Part shown: piece after piece, positions 1-9,332 of the stretch
Position numbering within the stretch: the first letter of the stretch is position 1
Layout of the letters: each line of letters begins with the position of its first letter
Program-made: the position numbers and the translations under genes
Notes under the pieces: generated by a model
What the model saw: the letters and a program-made list of their open reading frames with translations, nothing else
Database searches by the model: none
What the model was told of the DNA's origin: nothing
From: Palsa-1033 sp963735455
Lineage (GTDB): Bacteria > Chloroflexota > Limnocylindria > Limnocylindrales > CSP1-4
Assembly (NCBI GenBank): GCA_963735455.1
Contig: CAVTKZ010000002.1
Span: 1,054,001 to 1,118,000 of the forward strand
Length of the DNA stretch: 64,000 nucleotides
Direction: 5' to 3'

Positions 1-426
1 GGACCGCCGCGCTCGGCCAGGCCGGCTTCGCGGCGGACCTGGTCCGGACGTTCGGCGCAGCGCGGATCGTCGTTGCCCTCGACGTCCGGGGTGGCCTGGC
101 CGTCGGCGAAGGCTGGTGGGATGGCGCACCGGGAGTCCCTGTCGACGCGGCACTGGCAGCGCCTTGCGGGCCAGGGCGTGTCCACGTTCGAGGTAACCGC
201 GATCGAGCGTGACGGCGGCCTGGCTGGTCCCGACCTCGGGCTCCTGCGGCGTCTCGTCAGGCTCGACGTTGGCCGGATCATCGCCTCGGGCGGGATCCGG
301 TCGATCGAGGATCTGCTCGGCCTGCGATCGCTCGGTTGCGCGGGCGCGATCGTCGGCCGAGCCCTGTACGACGGCAGCCTCGACCTGGCCGCAGCCGTCC
401 AGGCTGTCGGCGCGGGAGTCCGTTGA
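1..426 (+). CDS. hisA: HisA, phosphoribosylformimino-AICAR isomerase, 3' part, frameshifted
   Basis: This is the C-terminal part of the (beta/alpha)8-barrel isomerase of histidine biosynthesis; the 5' end lies outside the window. The first ~160 bases encode ALDVRGG and the following barrel segment in one frame. The rest, including TAIERDGG, the phosphate-binding IASGGIRS and AIVGRALYDG, lies in the next frame. Removing one C near position 161 joins the halves into continuous HisA. The RDG aspartate expected for catalysis is present. A lipoprotein gene follows 52 bases downstream. Family assignment is firm; whether the break is real or a sequencing error cannot be decided here. Confidence 0.85.
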   Translation, partial: GPPRSARPASRRTWSGRSAQRGSSLPSTSGVAWPSAKAGGMAHRESLSTRHWQRLAGQGVSTFEVTAIERDGGLAGPDLGLLRRLVRLDVGRIIASGGIRSIEDLLGLRSLGCAGAIVGRALYDGSLDLAAAVQAVGAGVR

Positions 427-478
427 GGCCCGACCGTCGGCCGGAAACCAAACGGGCTGGCGCGGCGTCCAGGACTCG

Positions 479-1423
479 ATGAGGCTTGCCGCCGCCACGC
501 CGATCTGCGCACTTCTTGCCGCCTGCGCGCTTCTTGCCGCCTGCGCGCCGGCGCCAGCGGTGCCGACATCCGCCCTGGCCCCATCGAGCGAGCCCGCGCC
601 GACCGCGCCGCAGGACGCCCGGCTCGCCGTCACCGCCAGCGGCCAGATCTCGTGCGGGATCGGCTACGGCTGTGACGCATTGGTCGTGATCCAGCCGAGC
701 TCGGGCGGGGCGTCACCCCTGCCGGTCTGGACGATCCTGCCCGGCCAGCAGATCTCCTTCCCGGAGATCAGTTCAACGAGCGGTGTCTTCGACATCGGAC
801 CACTGGCGATCGGCGCACCGCCGAGGATCGCGGCGGGTCGCTTTCTGGTAGCGGGCGTCGTCAACCTCATCTCGGATGTTTCGTCGCCGGTGACCACGCC
901 CGTTCCGATCAGGGTCGTGCCGACCTGCCTGACCGACCTGGTGGTGGCGGCCGGGACGACTGTGAAGGTTGCCGCGAAGTTCGCGGCGGCGGGTGGCTGC
1001 AGCATCGCGACGTCGGCCGGCGCCGAGGCACCCCGGCCGTCGGGCTATCCGCTGGGCATCGTGCCACCGGATTCGATGAGCGTGGCCGTGTCGAATTCCA
1101 CCACGATCTACGTGCGCGTCTTCGTGAACGGCTCGTTCGTGACCGGACTGGACCCGGGCGGCTGCCTCGGTTGCAGCGTCGATGACGCGATTCCCGCCGG
1201 CGTCCTGCCGCCACTGCCGTGGCAGGTCGAGGTGCGCACCATCTACGGTCGGACGCTCGTGGCGCTGCCCGTCCACGCCGGCGACGTGATCGAGACGAAC
1301 AATTCCCTCAAGGGTGACGGCAACCGGGTGGACCTGTCGTGCGGACGGATCGACGTCTGGTCGGGGCCGCCGATGCTTGGGCCGGCACCTGGGCCCGGCA
1401 CGCCGGGCGACTGCCGCCCGTAA
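479..1423 (+). CDS. Secreted lipoprotein of unknown function
   Basis: The 314-residue product starts with a short signal peptide containing the lipobox-like repeats ALLAAC and ALLAAC, so the mature protein should be anchored through a diacylglyceryl-cysteine. A Pro/Ala/Ser-rich linker (PTSALAPSSEPAPTAP) follows, then a beta-rich domain with several Cys pairs (SCGIGYGC, GGCLGC, LSCGR). I chose the ATG just before MRLAAATP because it puts the signal sequence at the N-terminus; the reading frame is open further upstream. I do not recognise the folded domain. It lies between hisA and a second lipoprotein gene in the same direction. Confidence 0.75.
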   Translation: MRLAAATPICALLAACALLAACAPAPAVPTSALAPSSEPAPTAPQDARLAVTASGQISCGIGYGCDALVVIQPSSGGASPLPVWTILPGQQISFPEISSTSGVFDIGPLAIGAPPRIAAGRFLVAGVVNLISDVSSPVTTPVPIRVVPTCLTDLVVAAGTTVKVAAKFAAAGGCSIATSAGAEAPRPSGYPLGIVPPDSMSVAVSNSTTIYVRVFVNGSFVTGLDPGGCLGCSVDDAIPAGVLPPLPWQVEVRTIYGRTLVALPVHAGDVIETNNSLKGDGNRVDLSCGRIDVWSGPPMLGPAPGPGTPGDCRP

Positions 1424-1528
1424 TCCCGGGCCGCGGGTGACACAAGCCCGATTCCCGGTCCGTCAGTTGAGTGGAACGATCCGCGACTTCCACAATCAAT
1501 CGATCCCAAGGGACTGAGGGTGGAACTG

Positions 1529-2152
1529 ATGACTGGAACGAGCTGGCGGCGCATGGCGCTCGTCGCCTCGGCGGTGATCCTGATTGGTGGCTGCAGCGCC
1601 TCGACATCGACGAGCGGCTCCGAAGCGAGCAGTCCGCCGCCGACGCCCGCACCGACGGCGTCAGCCCAGCCATCCGCGTCGGCCGCGGCATCCGTTGCCC
1701 CGTCCCCGAGCCTGGTGCCGGCCACGTCTCCGAGTCCGAACCCGGTTGATGCCGTTCCGGCCACGCCGACCGGGACGAGCTTCACCCTCATCAAGGAGAG
1801 CGTCGCCAGCGATGGGATCACGACGCTGTTGCAGTACCGGGCCAAATGGTCCGAGGCGGCAGGCGCCGTGACCAAGTTCCTGGTCTATGGGGTCGGCGAC
1901 TGCCTGCGCAGCTCGCAGGAGAACGACAACCTGCCCTGCGTGGTCGCCGGGACCGAACTGCCAGCCTCGGAGCTCAAGCTGATCGGGACCGCGGGCGGCA
2001 CGGCCCGCACCCTCGACGTCTCCTGGACCCTGAACGACGAAGAGGGACCAGGTCCCTATCAGGCCGTCGTGCTCTTTGCCGAGAACGGCAACGGCCGCTC
2101 AGCCCCGGCGGTCCTGTGGAGCGCCATCGTCTGCTACGGCTGCGTCCTCTAG
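1529..2152 (+). CDS. Secreted lipoprotein of unknown function
   Basis: A 207-residue lipoprotein with an N-terminal MTGTSWRRM, a hydrophobic core and the lipobox IGGC. A long low-complexity Ser/Pro/Ala linker follows, then a beta-rich C-terminal domain with three Cys pairs or singles (GDCLRSS, LPCVV, VCYGCVL). A GAGGGTGG Shine-Dalgarno-like run sits 6 nt before the chosen ATG; a GTG nine bases upstream is an alternative start. The gene converges on the EF-G-like gene with only nine bases between them. Function unknown; the C-terminal domain is probably exposed on the cell surface. Confidence 0.75.
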   Translation: MTGTSWRRMALVASAVILIGGCSASTSTSGSEASSPPPTPAPTASAQPSASAAASVAPSPSLVPATSPSPNPVDAVPATPTGTSFTLIKESVASDGITTLLQYRAKWSEAAGAVTKFLVYGVGDCLRSSQENDNLPCVVAGTELPASELKLIGTAGGTARTLDVSWTLNDEEGPGPYQAVVLFAENGNGRSAPAVLWSAIVCYGCVL

Positions 2153-2161
2153 CCGATCCAG

Positions 2162-4243
2162 CTAGTGGCCGGCCTCGACCTCGCGCTTGTGGGCGCTGAT
2201 CACCTTCTCGGCGATGTGCGAGGGCACTTCCTCGTAGCTGTCGACCTGGGCCGTGAACGTGCCCCGGCCGTGGGTCAGCGAGCGCAGCTCGGTGGCGTAG
2301 GTGAACAGCTCGGCCTGGGGCACGTGGGCGCTGACCACCTGGTTCGCACCGTCGGTGTCCATTCCCAGGACCCGGCCGCGGCGGGTGTTCAGGTCCCGGT
2401 TCACGTCGCCCATGTAGCGCTCGGGCACGGTCACCGAGACGAGCATGATCGGCTCGAGGAGGGCCGGCTTGCACTCCATCACGCCCTTCTTGAGGGCCAT
2501 CGAGGCCGCGATCTTGAACGACAGCTCGTTCGAGTCGACGGGATGGAATGAGCCGTCGTAGAGGGTCGCCTTGAAGTCGCTCAGGGGGTAGCCGGCCAGG
2601 ACACCCTCGGCCGCGGCATCGCGGACGCCCTTCTCGATGCCCGGGAAGAAGTTCTTGGGGACCGAGCCGCCGACGACCCGCTCGGCGAACTCGATCCCGC
2701 CGCCGGGGTTCGCCTCGAGCTCGATCCAGACGTGGCCGAACATGCCGTGGCCGCCGGTCTGCTTCTTGTACTTGCCCTCGACCTGGGTCTTGCCCCGGAT
2801 CGTCTCGCGGTAGGGGACCGTCGGCGTGCGGGTCACGATCGCGGCCCCGAACTTGCGCTTGAGGCGCTCGCCGATCACGGCGATGTGGGCCTCGCCCATC
2901 GCCACCAGGAGCTGCTCGCCGGTCGTGCTCCGATCGACCCGGGCGCTGGGCTCCTCCTCGAGCATCCGAGCCAGGGCGGCGCCCATCTTGTCCAGGTCGG
3001 CCTTCGTCTGGGGCTCGATCGCGACCGCCAGCGAGGGCACCGGGAAGCGCAGCGGATCGAGCTCGAGCGGGCGCTCGCGGGCGCTCAGGGTGTCGCCGGT
3101 CGCGGTCACGGTCAGCTTGGCCACCGCCCCGATCTGGCCGGCCTTCAGCTCGCCGACCGGCTCCTGGTCCTTGCCGTGGACGAGGAGCAGCTGGCCGATC
3201 CGCTCCTCCTCGCCCCGGTTCGAGTTCCAGGCGTGGCCCTGGCCGTGGAGCGTGCCCGAGAAGACCCGCAGGTAGGTCAGCCGGCCGACGAACGGATCGG
3301 CGGCGGTCTTGAAGGCGCGCACCAGGAGCGGGCCCGCGGGATCGGCGGCGACCTCGATCACGTCGCGCGACTTCGGCTCGCGGGCGGCCTTGGGCGGCTC
3401 GTCGGCGGGCGAGGGCAGGTAGCGGATGAAGGCGTCGAGGAGGGCCCGCAGGCCGATCCCCTTGAGCGCGCTGCCGACCAGGACCGGGGCCAGGATCGAT
3501 TCCTTGACGCCCTTGCGGAGGCAGGCCTCGAGCTCCGGGTCGCTCACCTCCTCGCCGTCGAGGTACTTGGCCAGGACGTCGTCGTCGGCCTCGGCGGCCG
3601 CCTCGAGGAGCTGGTCGCGGCGGCGGTCGACCTCGGCACTCAGCTCGGCCGGGATCGGGATCTCGACCTCGGCCTTGCCGTCCCATTGCCAGGCCTTGCG
3701 GTGGACCAGGTCGACGTAGCCACTGAACGACTCGGCGGCGCCGATCGCCAGGTGGAGCGGGGCGACCTTGTTGCCGAACGTCGCCCGCAGGGCATCGAGG
3801 GTCGCCGTCGGATCGGCGTTCTCGCGGTCGGCCTTGTTGATGAAGAAGCAGGCCGCCGTGCCGGTCGAGCGACCGAGGTCGACGGCGGTCTCGAGGCCTG
3901 CCCCCACTCCACCGCTGGCGTCGACCACGAACAGGGCCCCATCGCAGGCCGCCACGGCGGACACGGTCTCGGCCACGAAGTCGGGATAGCCCGGCGTATC
4001 GACCATCGTGACGATCGTGCCGTCGTCGTCGAACGTCGCGACCGCCAGGCTCAGCGACTCGCGCCGCTTCTGCTCCTCGGGCTCGTAGTCGAGGGTGGAG
4101 GTCCCGTCGTCGACCCGGCCCAGGCGGGGGATCGCGCCGGCCCGGAAGAGGAGGCTCTCGGCCAGCGTCGTCTTGCCCGAGCCGGCGTGACCGGCCAGGA
4201 CGACGCTCCGGAGATGGGCCAGGTCAACGCTCTTCGTCGTCAT
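2162..4243 (-). CDS. Elongation factor G-like translational GTPase (EF-G paralogue)
   Basis: The 693-residue protein has the five-domain layout of EF-G: GTP-binding P-loop GHAGSGKT at residues 18-25, DTPG at 82-85, NKAD at 136-139, then domain II, and domains III-V with the domain IV segment PYRETIRGKTQVEGKYKKQT. Switch I reads EEQKRRESLSL where canonical EF-G has the RGITI motif. This fits the EF-G-like paralogue class rather than the main translocase. The ATG is preceded by GAGAGGA about eight bases upstream. It is transcribed opposite to both neighbours and diverges from yebC. Role in translocation or ribosome recycling is inferred from the family. Confidence 0.9.
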   Translation of the reverse strand: MTTKSVDLAHLRSVVLAGHAGSGKTTLAESLLFRAGAIPRLGRVDDGTSTLDYEPEEQKRRESLSLAVATFDDDGTIVTMVDTPGYPDFVAETVSAVAACDGALFVVDASGGVGAGLETAVDLGRSTGTAACFFINKADRENADPTATLDALRATFGNKVAPLHLAIGAAESFSGYVDLVHRKAWQWDGKAEVEIPIPAELSAEVDRRRDQLLEAAAEADDDVLAKYLDGEEVSDPELEACLRKGVKESILAPVLVGSALKGIGLRALLDAFIRYLPSPADEPPKAAREPKSRDVIEVAADPAGPLLVRAFKTAADPFVGRLTYLRVFSGTLHGQGHAWNSNRGEEERIGQLLLVHGKDQEPVGELKAGQIGAVAKLTVTATGDTLSARERPLELDPLRFPVPSLAVAIEPQTKADLDKMGAALARMLEEEPSARVDRSTTGEQLLVAMGEAHIAVIGERLKRKFGAAIVTRTPTVPYRETIRGKTQVEGKYKKQTGGHGMFGHVWIELEANPGGGIEFAERVVGGSVPKNFFPGIEKGVRDAAAEGVLAGYPLSDFKATLYDGSFHPVDSNELSFKIAASMALKKGVMECKPALLEPIMLVSVTVPERYMGDVNRDLNTRRGRVLGMDTDGANQVVSAHVPQAELFTYATELRSLTHGRGTFTAQVDSYEEVPSHIAEKVISAHKREVEAGH

Positions 4244-4374
4244 GACGCTCGGTCCTCTCGACTGCTCGTCGCGCACGATGGCGGAGTTGGGCGGCGGGGC
4301 CGAAGGCCCATCCAGACGGCCCGCCGTGTGCTCAGGAAGCCGGCCGGCCAGTCGGTCCGGCCATGATAGTCCGC

Positions 4375-4380
4375 TATACT
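4375..4380 (+). promoter_or_regulatory. -10 box of yebC-ruvCA, leaderless arrangement
   Basis: TATACT ends eight bases before the yebC ATG, so the transcript would begin at or next to the start codon. No Shine-Dalgarno sequence precedes the ATG. No clear -35 hexamer is visible. Confidence 0.5.
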
Positions 4381-4388
4381 CGGCCGCG

Positions 4389-5132
4389 ATGTCCGGTCAT
4401 TCCAAATGGTCAACGATCAAGCGCCAGAAAGGCGTCACGGACGCCAAGCGTGGCGCGATGTTCACCAAGGTCGCCCGGGAGGTCGCGGTGGCGGCCCGGA
4501 CCGGCGGCGGCGATCCCGATGCGAACTACCGGCTGCGGCTGGCGATCGAGAAGGCGCGCGCCCTGAACATGCCCGCCGAGAACATCAAGCGGGCGATCGA
4601 CAAGGCGACCGGCAGCGGCGAGACCGAGCAGTACGAGGAGATCACCTACGAGGGCTACGGCCCGGGCGGGGTGGCGATCCTGGTCGAGGCGGCCACCGAC
4701 AACCGCAACCGGACCGCGGCCGAGGTCCGCTCGATGTTCGCGAAGTCCGGCGGCCAGCTGGCCGGCAGCGGCGCGGTCGCCTGGCAGTTCGAGCCGCGCG
4801 GCCTGATCACGGTCTCGTCCGGCGATCCGGATGAGGTCGCCCTGGCCGCGATCGACGCCGGCGCCGAGGATGTCGATACCGCCGCCGAGCCGCTCGAGAT
4901 CTACACCGCGCCGGCCGACCTCCAGCGCGTCCGCCAGACCCTCGAGGACGGCGGCGTCGCCGTCGAATCGGCCGAGTCGGCGATGATCGCGAAGCAGACC
5001 GTCGAGCTCGACAGCGCCCGCGCTCGGCAGGCCCTGCGCCTGGTCGAGCTCCTCGAGGATCTCGAGGACGTGCAGCGGGTGACGGCCAACTTCGAGATCC
5101 CGGAGGACGTCTTCGCCGAAGTCGCCGGATGA
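4389..5132 (+). CDS. yebC: YebC/PmpR family transcriptional regulator
   Basis: A full-length 247-residue YebC/TACO1-like protein. The family signature MSGHSKWSTIKRQKG opens the protein, followed by AMFTKVAREV, ARALNMPAENIKRAI and YEGYGPGGVAILVEA. Family members are described as DNA-binding regulators or factors relieving ribosome stalling at polyproline; which applies here is unknown. The TGA stop overlaps the ruvC ATG, giving an operon yebC-ruvC-ruvA, an arrangement seen in many bacteria. The start is fixed by the conserved N-terminus. Confidence 0.95.
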   Translation: MSGHSKWSTIKRQKGVTDAKRGAMFTKVAREVAVAARTGGGDPDANYRLRLAIEKARALNMPAENIKRAIDKATGSGETEQYEEITYEGYGPGGVAILVEAATDNRNRTAAEVRSMFAKSGGQLAGSGAVAWQFEPRGLITVSSGDPDEVALAAIDAGAEDVDTAAEPLEIYTAPADLQRVRQTLEDGGVAVESAESAMIAKQTVELDSARARQALRLVELLEDLEDVQRVTANFEIPEDVFAEVAG

Positions 5133-5785
5133 TCGTTCTCGGGATCGATCCCGGGACAGCCGCCCTCGGCTATGGCCTGGTCGAGCTCGAACCGGGCCGC
5201 TTGCGCTCGATCGATTACGGCTGCCTGGTCACCTCGGCCGACCTGCCCCTCGGCGACCGGCTCGCGGCGATCCACGCCAAGGTGGCCGAGCTGATCGAGG
5301 CGCATCGGCCGGCCCTGGTCGGGGTCGAGCGGCTGTTCTTCAGCCGCAACGTCCAGACGGCCTTCGCGGTCGGCCAGGCCCGGGGCGTGGTCCTGCTGGC
5401 AGCGGCCCAGGCGCATGTCCCGGTCCGCGAGGCGACCCCCAACGAGGTGAAGCTCGCCGTGGCCGGGTCGGGCTCCGCGGACAAGCTCCAGGTCCAGCAG
5501 ATGGTCGCCGCGATCCTGGGCCTGACGGCGCCGCCCGAGCCCGACGACGCGGCCGATGCCCTGGCGATGGCGATCTGCGTCGCCCATCGCGAGCGGCCCG
5601 GTGAGCCGGGCGAGACAGCCCAGGACCGGGAGAAGGCCGGCGTGCTCGACCGGTCCTCGATCGAGCCGATCACCCGCGGCCGGACGCCGTACGAGCGAGC
5701 CGTGCGTGACGCGCTCGCCCGCGAGCGACCGGCTCGGCGCGGTCCGGTGCGCGCCGCACCGTCGAGCGATCGAGGCGGGCGGTGA
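5129..5785 (+). CDS. ruvC: RuvC, crossover junction endodeoxyribonuclease
   Basis: RuvC resolves Holliday junctions by paired nicks and works with RuvAB. The acidic catalytic residues are visible: D7 in GIDPG, E67 in VGVERLFF, and D140 and D143 in DDAADALA. The first ~165 residues match the family. A ~50-residue Arg/Glu-rich tail (from about HRERPGEPGETA onward) extends past the usual end and looks disordered. The gene starts with ATGA overlapping the yebC stop and ends in a GTGA overlap with ruvA, so translation of the three genes is probably coupled. Confidence 0.95.
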   Translation: MIVLGIDPGTAALGYGLVELEPGRLRSIDYGCLVTSADLPLGDRLAAIHAKVAELIEAHRPALVGVERLFFSRNVQTAFAVGQARGVVLLAAAQAHVPVREATPNEVKLAVAGSGSADKLQVQQMVAAILGLTAPPEPDDAADALAMAICVAHRERPGEPGETAQDREKAGVLDRSSIEPITRGRTPYERAVRDALARERPARRGPVRAAPSSDRGGR

Positions 5786-6372
5786 TCGCCTCGGTCGAGG
5801 GGCTGGTCGGCGCAATCGCGGCCGATTCGCTCGTTGTCGAGGTGGCCGGGATCGGCTACCGGGTGTTCGTCTCGCCCACGGTCATCGTCGGGGCCGCCCC
5901 GGGCTCGAGGCTGAAGCTCCACACCTACCACCTCGTCCGGGACGACCAGCAGGCGCTGTACGGCTTCCGCTCGCCCGAGGAGCTGGGCTTCTTCAACCTG
6001 CTCCTGTCGGTCACCGGGGTCGGTCCCAAGGTGGCCCTGGCGATCACCGGCAGCCGGCCGGTCGCCGACCTGCAGCTGGCGATCATCGAGGGCGACCAGG
6101 CGATGCTCACGGCGATCCCCGGGATCGGCAAGCGGCTCGCCGAGCGGGTGATCTTCGAGCTCAAGGAGAAGGTCGCCGCCGCCGGGATCAGCGCCTCGGT
6201 CGGGGCGTTGGCGGGCACCGGCGAGAATGAGGTCGTGGCGGCGCTGCAGGCGCTGGGCTACTCGCTCGGCGAGGCGCGCGATGCCTCGCGCGCGGCGCTG
6301 GCCGGGGCGACCAGCACGGACACCCTCGAGGAGCGGGTCAAGGCCGCCCTTCGGACGCTGCTCCGGGACTGA
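5782..6372 (+). CDS. ruvA: RuvA, Holliday junction DNA-binding subunit
   Basis: A 196-residue RuvA of normal length. An N-terminal OB fold (residues ~1-63), two helix-hairpin-helix motifs containing VTGVGPKVAL and IPGIGKRLAERVIFELK, and a C-terminal domain III (NEVVAALQALGYS) that contacts RuvB are all recognisable. The GTG start overlaps the ruvC stop by four bases. RuvA tetramers bind the junction and load the RuvB motor encoded ~600 bases downstream, beyond the antisense Rrf2 gene. Confidence 0.95.
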   Translation: MIASVEGLVGAIAADSLVVEVAGIGYRVFVSPTVIVGAAPGSRLKLHTYHLVRDDQQALYGFRSPEELGFFNLLLSVTGVGPKVALAITGSRPVADLQLAIIEGDQAMLTAIPGIGKRLAERVIFELKEKVAAAGISASVGALAGTGENEVVAALQALGYSLGEARDASRAALAGATSTDTLEERVKAALRTLLRD

Positions 6373-6375
6373 GCC

Positions 6376-6846
6376 TCAGCCGCCCCGGACCAGGTCGGGG
6401 TGGAGATGGCGGGGATCGAGCAGGGGCGTGCCGCGGCGAGCCGCGGTCTGGGCCAGCGTCTCGCTGTCGAGCAGCGACAGCATCCGGTCCCGCACGTCGA
6501 TCATTGCCTCGCGCAGGGCACAGGTCGCCTCGTCGGGGCACGAGCAGGCTTCGTAGAACAGGAGGCTGACGCAGCCGACCGGGGCGAGGGCGCCGTCCAG
6601 CAGGCGGATCACCTGGCTCAGGCTGGTCTGCGAGGCACCCGGGGCGAGGGCGTAGCCACCGTGCGAGCCGAGCGTGGTCCGGACGATGCCGCCGTGCTTG
6701 AGGGTCGCCATGATCTGCTCGAGGAACTTGGGCGGCAGCCGGTTGCGCTCGGCCAGGGTGGCCAGCGGCACGGGCCCGTTGGCCTCGTTCCGGACGAGGT
6801 CGATCAGGGCCCGCAGCCCGTACTCCGAACGTCGCGACAGGCGCAT
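6376..6846 (-). CDS. Rrf2 family transcriptional regulator, probable Fe-S sensor
   Basis: A 156-residue winged-helix regulator. MRLSRRSEYGLRALIDL, PPKFLEQIMATLK and the wing GSHGGYAL match Rrf2 proteins such as IscR and NsrR. A cysteine cluster, C-x8-C-x1-C-x5-C in the segment starting GCVSLLFYEACSC, is placed where the family binds an iron-sulfur cluster, though spacing differs from IscR. It is divergent from ruvB with a 141-base intergenic region that could hold its operator. The target genes cannot be inferred; none of the adjacent genes is an Fe-S assembly gene. Confidence 0.9.
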   Translation of the reverse strand: MRLSRRSEYGLRALIDLVRNEANGPVPLATLAERNRLPPKFLEQIMATLKHGGIVRTTLGSHGGYALAPGASQTSLSQVIRLLDGALAPVGCVSLLFYEACSCPDEATCALREAMIDVRDRMLSLLDSETLAQTAARRGTPLLDPRHLHPDLVRGG

Positions 6847-6973
6847 GGCCGGATTGTACCCATTGCCCATCGGATTGGTAGGACGTATTGCTCGCTCAGT
6901 GGCCGCCGGGCGAGGTCCATCGTGTGCCGTGCGCCATGTAGAACAAACGTGCGATATGGCCCGCAACCCATGG

Positions 6974-6979
6974 TAGGAT
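6974..6979 (+). promoter_or_regulatory. Possible -10 box of ruvB
   Basis: TAGGAT lies eight bases before the chosen ruvB ATG, the same geometry as at yebC. The bases AGGA could instead serve as a weak ribosome binding site. Confidence 0.3.
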
Positions 6980-6987
6980 TCCGCGGG

Positions 6988-8119
6988 ATGACAGACGACG
7001 CTTCGCGGATCCTCGCGGCCGACCTGCTCGACGAGGCAGACCAGGCGGTCGAGGGCACGCTCCGGCCGCACAGCCTGGCCGAGTACATCGGCCAGCGCGA
7101 GGTCAAGGCCAACCTGTCCGTGCTCCTGGCGGCCGCCCGGGGCAGGGGAGAAGCGGCCGACCACGTCCTGCTCTACGGCCCGCCCGGCCTGGGCAAGACC
7201 ACCCTGGCCACGATCATCGCCCGCGAGCTGGGCGTGAACGTCCGCTATACCAGCGGGCCGGCGATCGAGCGGGCCGGCGACCTGGCGGCGATCCTGACCG
7301 CCCTCGACGATCACGACGTGCTGTTCATCGACGAGATCCATCGGCTCAACCGGGCGGTCGAGGAGATCCTCTACCCGGCGATGGAGGACTACGCCCTCGA
7401 CGTGATGATCGGCAAGGGACCATCGGCGCGCTCCCTCCGGCTGACCCTCAAGCCGTTCACCGTGGTCGGGGCAACGACCCGGGCCGGCCGGATCAGCGGC
7501 CCGCTCCGGGACCGGTTCGGGGCCACCTACCGGCTCGACTTCTACGAGGAGGACGACCTGACCGCGATCGTCCTGCGCTCGGCCGGCATCCTCGGCGTCG
7601 AGGTGACCAAGGACGCCGCCGTGGCGATCGCCCGCCGCGGACGGGGCACGCCGCGGGTCGTCAACCGGCTCCTCAAGCGGACCCGGGACCACGCCCAGGT
7701 CCACGGCGACGGCCGGATCGACCTGGCCCTGGCCGAGGAGGCCCTGAGCGCCCTCGAGATCGACGAGATGGGCCTCGACATCACCGACCGCAAGCTGATG
7801 GCCGCGATCGCCCAGAAGTTCGGCAGCGGCCCGGTCGGCGTGGCGGCGGTCGCGGCGCTGCTGGCCGAGGAGGTCGAGACGATCGAGGACGTCTACGAGC
7901 CGTACCTGCTCCGCCTCGGGTTCATGGACCGCACGCCGCAGGGCCGGATCCTGACCGATGGTGGCCGGGCCCACCTGCGCAAGCATGGCTACGACGTGCC
8001 CCCGCCGCGCCGCCCCGAGCCGGACATGCCGGCCCTGTGGGACAGCGCCACGCTCGAAGCCGAGCTGGCCGAGTCGCCCGAATTCGGCCGGGGCGCCCGA
8101 CGGCGAGCCGCGCGGGTGA
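6988..8119 (+). CDS. ruvB: RuvB, Holliday junction branch-migration ATPase
   Basis: AAA+ motor that drives branch migration with RuvA. The P-loop GPPGLGKT is at residues 64-71, Walker B is LFIDEIHRLNR, sensor 1 is GATTRAG, and the C-terminal winged helix contains GFMDRTPQGRILT. The frame stays open after the usual RuvB end and runs without a stop into tgt. A TGA at 8117-8119 lies in the +1 frame and overlaps a GTG tgt start as GTGA, as at ruvC-ruvA. The last codons before it are better (all ending in G or C) in that frame. I therefore infer two genes and a +1 insertion near 8090, not a proven fusion. Confidence 0.88.
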
Positions 8120-9289
8120 CCGGCTCGATCGCCCCGGCCGCCTTCACGACGCTCGTCCCGCCACCGCCGGACGGGTCCACCCGGGGCCGCCTCGGGCGGC
8201 TGGCGGTGGCCCACGGCGTGATCGACACGCCCCAGTTCATGCCGGTCGGCACGAACGCCACGGTCAAGGCTCTGGATCCCGACGAGATCGCCGAGATCGG
8301 CGCCACGATCATCCTGGCCAACACCTACCACCTCTACCTGCGCCCCGGCCACGAGCGGATCGAGCGCCTCGGCGGGCTGCACCGGTTCATGGCCTGGGAC
8401 AAGCCGATCCTGACCGACAGCGGCGGCTTCCAGGTCGTCTCGCTGAGCGACCTGCGGGCCGTCGACGACGACGGCGTGACGTTCCGCAGCCACCTCGACG
8501 GCTCGATCCATCGCTTCACGCCCGAGCATTCGATCGCGGTCCAGGAGGCGCTCGGCTCGGACATCGCCGTCGCCTTCGACCAGCCGGTCCCGCCCGGCGC
8601 CTCGTCGCGCGAGGTGGTCGCCGACGCGACGGCCCGTACCCATCGCTGGGCGGAGCGCTCGCTGGCCGCGCACAAGCGTCCGGACCAGGCGCTCTTCGGG
8701 ATCGTCCAGGGCGGCCTCGAGCCCGACCTGCGCGCGGAGTCGACGGAGTTCATCGCCAGCCTGCCGTTCGACGGGATCTGCTTCGGTGGCCTGGCCGGCG
8801 ACGAGACGCCGGAGCAGCGCGATGCGGTCCTCGACCTGGCCGTGCCGATCCTCGATGGCGATCCGCGGGTCCGCTACCTGATGGGCCTGGGCTCGCCGGC
8901 CGACCTGCTCGAGGCGGTCCATCGCGGGATCGACCTGTTCGACTCGGTCCTGCCGGCCCGGGTCGCCCGAACCGGCCAGGTGTGGATGCCCGGGCGGCCG
9001 GCTCAACCTGCGCAATACCCGCTTCCAGGACGATCCCGGGCCGATCCAGGACGGCTGTCCGTGCCTCGCCTGCCGGACCTTCTCACGGGCCTACATCGCC
9101 CATCTCTTCCGGGCCAGGGAGCTCCTCGCCTACCGCCTGGCGACTTGTCACAACCTGACCTTCACCCTAGACTTCATGAGCAGGATCCGGGCCGAGCTGG
9201 CCGCCGGCACCTTCCCATCGAGTCTCCCTGGTCTCCGTGCGCATGCGGGTCGGATGAGCGTCGATGAAGCGGAGGTGCAGTCGGCGTGA
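8116..9289 (+). CDS. tgt: Tgt, tRNA-guanine transglycosylase, frameshifted
   Basis: The enzyme exchanges guanine-34 of certain tRNAs for a queuosine precursor. HGVIDTPQFMPVGTNATVK, the nucleophile region ILTDSGGFQV, FDQPVPP, GIVQGG and RYLMGLGSP are present. After GQVWMP the frame breaks; one extra G or C near 8993 restores GGRLNLRN and the zinc site CPCLAC..., with its His in ATCHNL, ending at the TGA. All zinc ligands (C-x1-C-x2-C plus His) are therefore intact once the shift is corrected. The start is taken at the GTG in GTGA; no stop separates it from the ruvB frame. Confidence 0.88.
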
Positions 9290-9332
9290 AGCCTGCCTGC
9301 GTAGCCTTCCATCTTGTCGCGGAGGTACCTCA

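Noticed and set aside
6376..9015. Very long open frame antisense to ruvB-tgt and several similar antisense frames (e.g. 1974-3686, 20298-22580)
   Set aside because: They mirror strongly GC3-biased genes, show no family motifs and have low-complexity Arg/Gly/Pro content, as expected from antisense shadows in GC-rich DNA.
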